Below are positions 62,354 to 64,000 of a stretch of 64,000 nucleotides of DNA, in pieces. The notes under the pieces were generated by a model. That model ran no database searches. It was not told the origin of the DNA and saw nothing but the letters and a program-made list of their open reading frames with translations. The DNA is from Corylus avellana. Its lineage: Eukaryota; Streptophyta; Magnoliopsida; Fagales; Betulaceae. A program made the position numbers and the translations under genes. The stretch lies in assembly GCF_901000735.1 (NCBI RefSeq), contig NC_081543.1, positions 20,130,079-20,194,078 of the forward strand, in the 5' to 3' direction. The stretch's first letter is position 1; every line of letters begins with the position of its first letter.

Positions 62354-62512
62354 GCAATTTCATTATCATGATATCATTCAATGGCAGGCGCCAAACGGTC
62401 AATTGCCAAAAGTGGTATTCATAGCAGCATGAGCAATTTCATTATCATTTATTCTATCATCCTCAATCCGACATCAATTATCAAAAGTGGCATTCATAGC
62501 ACCGGCTTAAAG
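62354..62512. repeat. ~79-bp tandem duplication
   Basis: GCAATTTCATTATCAT...TCAATTGCCAAAAGTGGTATTCATAGCA is followed at 62433 by GCAATTTCATTATCAT...TCAATTATCAAAAGTGGCATTCATAGCA. Confidence 0.75.
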
Positions 62513-62699
62513 ACATATTTTTCTTTTTCTTTTTTTATTTATTTTTTAAAGTGAATCAAACCTAGGCGGCTACACATATTTTATTTTCAATAAATTTGCT
62601 GTTTTTGTTTTATCATGTACGGTTTTGAAACTTTTTACTTATTTATGAATTATAAAAGGTATTTTCTTCCTTTTTTTTTATTTTTTTGTTTGTAAAAAA

Positions 62700-63025
62700 T
62701 GCAAAATCAGTCACCGTAGTTTACTTGATTTGCAATTAACTCTTTGTAATATCAAAATGAACTTAAAAGATCCCTGAGATATGCCAAAAAAAAATTAGTC
62801 TTTACTGTCAAATTCAATTCATTAACTTAACAGATTCTAATATTGTGAAATGAAAAAGCCAATAAAATTGTGATACTTATACTATTTAAGTCAATGTCAT
62901 ACTAACGGAATCTGTTAAATTAGTGGACGAAATTTGACTGTAGGGACAAAATTATTTTTTTGACATACTTCAATGACCTTTAGAACTAATTGTAAATCAG
63001 GTAAACCACACTGACTAATTTTGCA
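62700..63025. mobile_element. Small TIR element, same family as the one at 17.3 kb
   Basis: The ends TGCAAAATCAGTCACCGTAG and, inverted, TGCAAAATTAGTCAGTGTGG continue as ~130-bp inverted repeats (ACTTGATTTGCAATTA, AACAGATTC). The subterminal TTGCAATTA is shared with the element at 17,332-18,371. TGTTTG-like flanks are only partly alike. Confidence 0.7.
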
Positions 63026-63296
63026 TGTTTGCCTTCTTTTTTTTGGTTGAATTTTTTTTCCTTGCTTATTATTAAATATAAAGATTTTAGTATTATTCTG
63101 TTGAGTTTTCATAATGTTTCAATTATGTTCATACGAATACCAGTGAAAAGAAACGACTGCCATATGATCTTTATTTATCATATTGAGATGCTATGCACTT
63201 GATTATTGTTATTCAATTTAATTAGAATTATATTATTAATTTTTTGAAAACGCAATATAAACTGTAGTAGTTATATTAAAGTTATTATAAAGCTTT

Positions 63297-63318
63297 TTAT
63301 TATTATTATTATTATTAT
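63297..63318. repeat. (ATT)n microsatellite
   Basis: About seven ATT units. Confidence 0.85.
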
Positions 63319-63540
63319 GCAGAAATGACTTTTATAAAGAAAAAATGCAAAAAGTTACAAAGTTAATGTTGGTGATGAATAGTCGCCAATCTTTGATATC
63401 CTAAATTTTGAAAATTCTCTACAAAATCTTAAAAAGTTGACGTCAATGAAATTGATATAAGATCAATGGAGCGTGGTTCTATATAATTTCACTTTTGAAC
63501 AAATTGTAAACAATCGTTCACAGTTTAAGGTCTCAATTGT

Positions 63541-63673
63541 TATTAAAAAGAATAACCATTTGAAAAAATTATAATTAAAAAAAAAAAAAAAAAAAAAAAA
63601 CAAAACAAAAACTGGGTAGCCCTTTTCAAATTAGCCCCCTTAATTTTTTTTTTTTTTCAAATGGTTATTTTAA
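63541..63673. repeat. Inverted repeat around a poly-A tract
   Basis: AATAACCATTTGAAAAAATTA at about 63,551 is the near reverse complement of TTTTTTTCAAATGGTTATTTT at about 63,650-63,670. A run of about 27 A residues (63,574-63,600) lies between them. Possibly a decayed MITE. Confidence 0.5.
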
Positions 63674-64000
63674 TATATTTTTTTAATTCTATTTATTAAT
63701 AACTTCAAGTGTATTTGGGAAGAAAAAAAAAATACAAAAGTGTCTAATTTGGCAGACAATGGTAGTACTAGTATATAAGTCTTCAATATCACTTTCTAAA
63801 GTTTGAAAGCATAATTGCAAAATGAGTAATAGTTTAGGGGGTTAGTATATTTTCTCTCTTTTTCTTTTCTTGTTTTGTTGTTGTTGGTTTTGGTAACAGA
63901 GGACAAAATAAACCCAAAGGATAATCCAGTATTGATGTACTAACAGACAAATTCCTTGGCATGAATCAAATCTATATGAAAATCATAAGGAAAGAGATAC

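Overview
This window is plant nuclear DNA, most probably from a woody eudicot. The evidence is split genes with GT-AG introns, A/T-rich intergenic DNA, plant promoter signals, plant L1-type LINEs, Copia LTR elements primed by initiator Met-tRNA, TRIMs, hAT and Mutator-like DNA transposons and tRNA-derived SINEs. I cannot name the species. Four host loci are visible. (1) At the left edge, a minus-strand 5' UTR exon with a telo-box promoter belongs to a gene that leaves the window. (2) A PER1/PGAP3-like gene on the minus strand (about 47,255 down to 4,755) makes up two thirds of the window. (3) An F-box gene on the plus strand (48,055-49,288) carries a one-base frame break. (4) An intact UDP-arabinose 4-epimerase (UXE/MUR4 type) gene on the plus strand (53,130-60,799) has ten coding exons.

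The PER1-like gene is the centre of the window. Its coding exons total only about 1.03 kb and splice together in one open frame of about 343 codons, but introns of about 16.1 kb and 22.7 kb separate them. Both introns are nested transposon deposits. The 16-kb intron contains a minus-strand LINE (LINE-2) split at one point by a plus-strand LINE (LINE-1, 7,931-13,845). LINE-1 has both ORFs open, an ATGA ORF1/ORF2 overlap and an 8-bp target duplication. Beside these lie a TIR element carrying a LINE ORF2 piece and a decayed LINE-3.

The 22.7-kb intron holds LINE-4, interrupted by Copia-1 (127-bp LTRs, perfect 5-bp TSD), which itself contains TRIM-1 (209-bp LTRs, perfect TSD). LINE-4 is interrupted again by LINE-5. 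Next comes LINE-6, with a 14-bp TSD; its 3' end is interrupted by minus-strand Copia-2, which contains TRIM-2 (163-bp LTRs, perfect TSD). LINE-7 follows. The order of insertion can be read directly from the nesting.

Outside the PER1 introns, the left flank contains a hAT-type element with a Mutator-like element inside it, and a SINE just past the PER1 3' end. The epimerase introns hold a PIF/Harbinger-like element, a TIR element with a GC-rich fragment of unknown origin, and a second SINE. The right end is A/T-rich intergenic DNA with a foldback MITE and a second member of the TIR family seen at 17.3 kb. A 100-base run of N (26,353-26,452) marks an assembly gap inside Copia-1. I found no new enzymatic system. 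The most notable biology is an apparently functional housekeeping gene that must splice across transposon-filled introns, one of which contains a potentially active LINE.
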